Positions 63,892 to 64,000 of a DNA stretch of 64,000 bases are shown in pieces. Where the stretch lies: contig NZ_LIWB01000011.1 in the NCBI RefSeq assembly GCF_001905725.1, positions 1 through 64,000 on the forward strand. Direction: 5' to 3'. How positions within the stretch are numbered: the stretch's first letter is position 1; each line of letters begins with the position of its first letter. Origin of the DNA: Streptomyces sp. CB02400 (GTDB lineage: Bacteria; Actinomycetota; Actinomycetes; Streptomycetales; Streptomycetaceae). The notes beneath the pieces were generated by a model that did not search any database, was not told where the DNA came from, and was given only the letters and a program-made list of their open reading frames with translations. The position numbers and the translations under genes were made by a program.

Positions 63892-64000
63892 TCCCACGGC
63901 GACGCCACGGGCGTCGAACGGGTCACGGGCGTGGACCGCCACGGCACGCTGTCCGATGTCTTCGGGCACCCGGTGGCCGACGGCCGCGGCTCTTCGTCTC

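Overview
The window is high-GC actinobacterial DNA, most likely from a Streptomyces chromosome in an accessory region. The signs are strongly G/C-biased third codon positions, many GTG starts with AAGGAG-type ribosome sites, ATGA/GTGA stop-start overlaps, an NB-ARC regulator of the AfsR type, actinobacterial CUT1 sugar-ABC genes that lack a working ATPase, and many decayed insertion sequences and integrase fragments. No rRNA, tRNA or CRISPR array was recognised.

Region 1 (1-12.8 kb) is a sulfur/SAM-centred, probably biosynthetic cluster. The minus strand carries two class I SAM-binding enzymes, a cystathionine-synthase-like PLP enzyme, an EamA exporter and a complete methyl-cycle support set: metK, an adenosine-kinase-like PfkB protein, metF and the first codons of sahH. 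Diverging from them is a GTGA-coupled pair homologous to the MTA-salvage enzymes MtnB and MtnD. Both have lost canonical metal ligands. An XRE-NB-ARC regulator, a TetR repressor and a type II haloacid-dehalogenase-like gene follow. One small molecule made from SAM and a beta-substituted amino acid, then exported, would explain the set. That is inference.

Region 2 (12.8-17.2 kb) holds an intact IS701-like element (14098-15523, 4-bp target duplication), remnants of another IS, a truncated Pycsar-effector-like membrane gene and small hypothetical genes.

Region 3 (17.2-30.8 kb) is a dextran/isomalto-oligosaccharide utilisation locus: GH49 dextranase with CBM13, two DoxX-like proteins, an AA10 lytic polysaccharide monooxygenase, a ROK regulator, a GH13 oligo-1,6-glucosidase and a CUT1 ABC importer. 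It is bracketed by 0.43-0.45 kb direct repeats (R1), and one edge cuts an ABC ATPase gene after 54 codons.

Region 4 (29.9-39.5 kb) is a graveyard: three decayed copies or pieces of one tyrosine integrase (counting the copy at 17.2 kb), a chimeric frameshifted transposase, truncated LmeA-like and lectin-like genes, and a hypothetical gene split by an in-frame TGA. It also carries an apparently intact close relative of nourseothricin N-acetyltransferase (36275-36823).

Region 5 (40-64 kb) carries energy, ion and central carbon genes. These are a CPA1 antiporter, a truncated AI-2E-type gene, TspO, a cytochrome b fragment, an FAD/Fe-S D-lactate-dehydrogenase-type enzyme, and a poxB - enolase-superfamily - GH15 operon with a 4-bp duplication in the middle gene. 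Hemerythrin, glucose dehydrogenase plus gluconokinase, a DUF4383 protein and a full Mrp antiporter operon (mnhA, C, D, E, F, G) follow.
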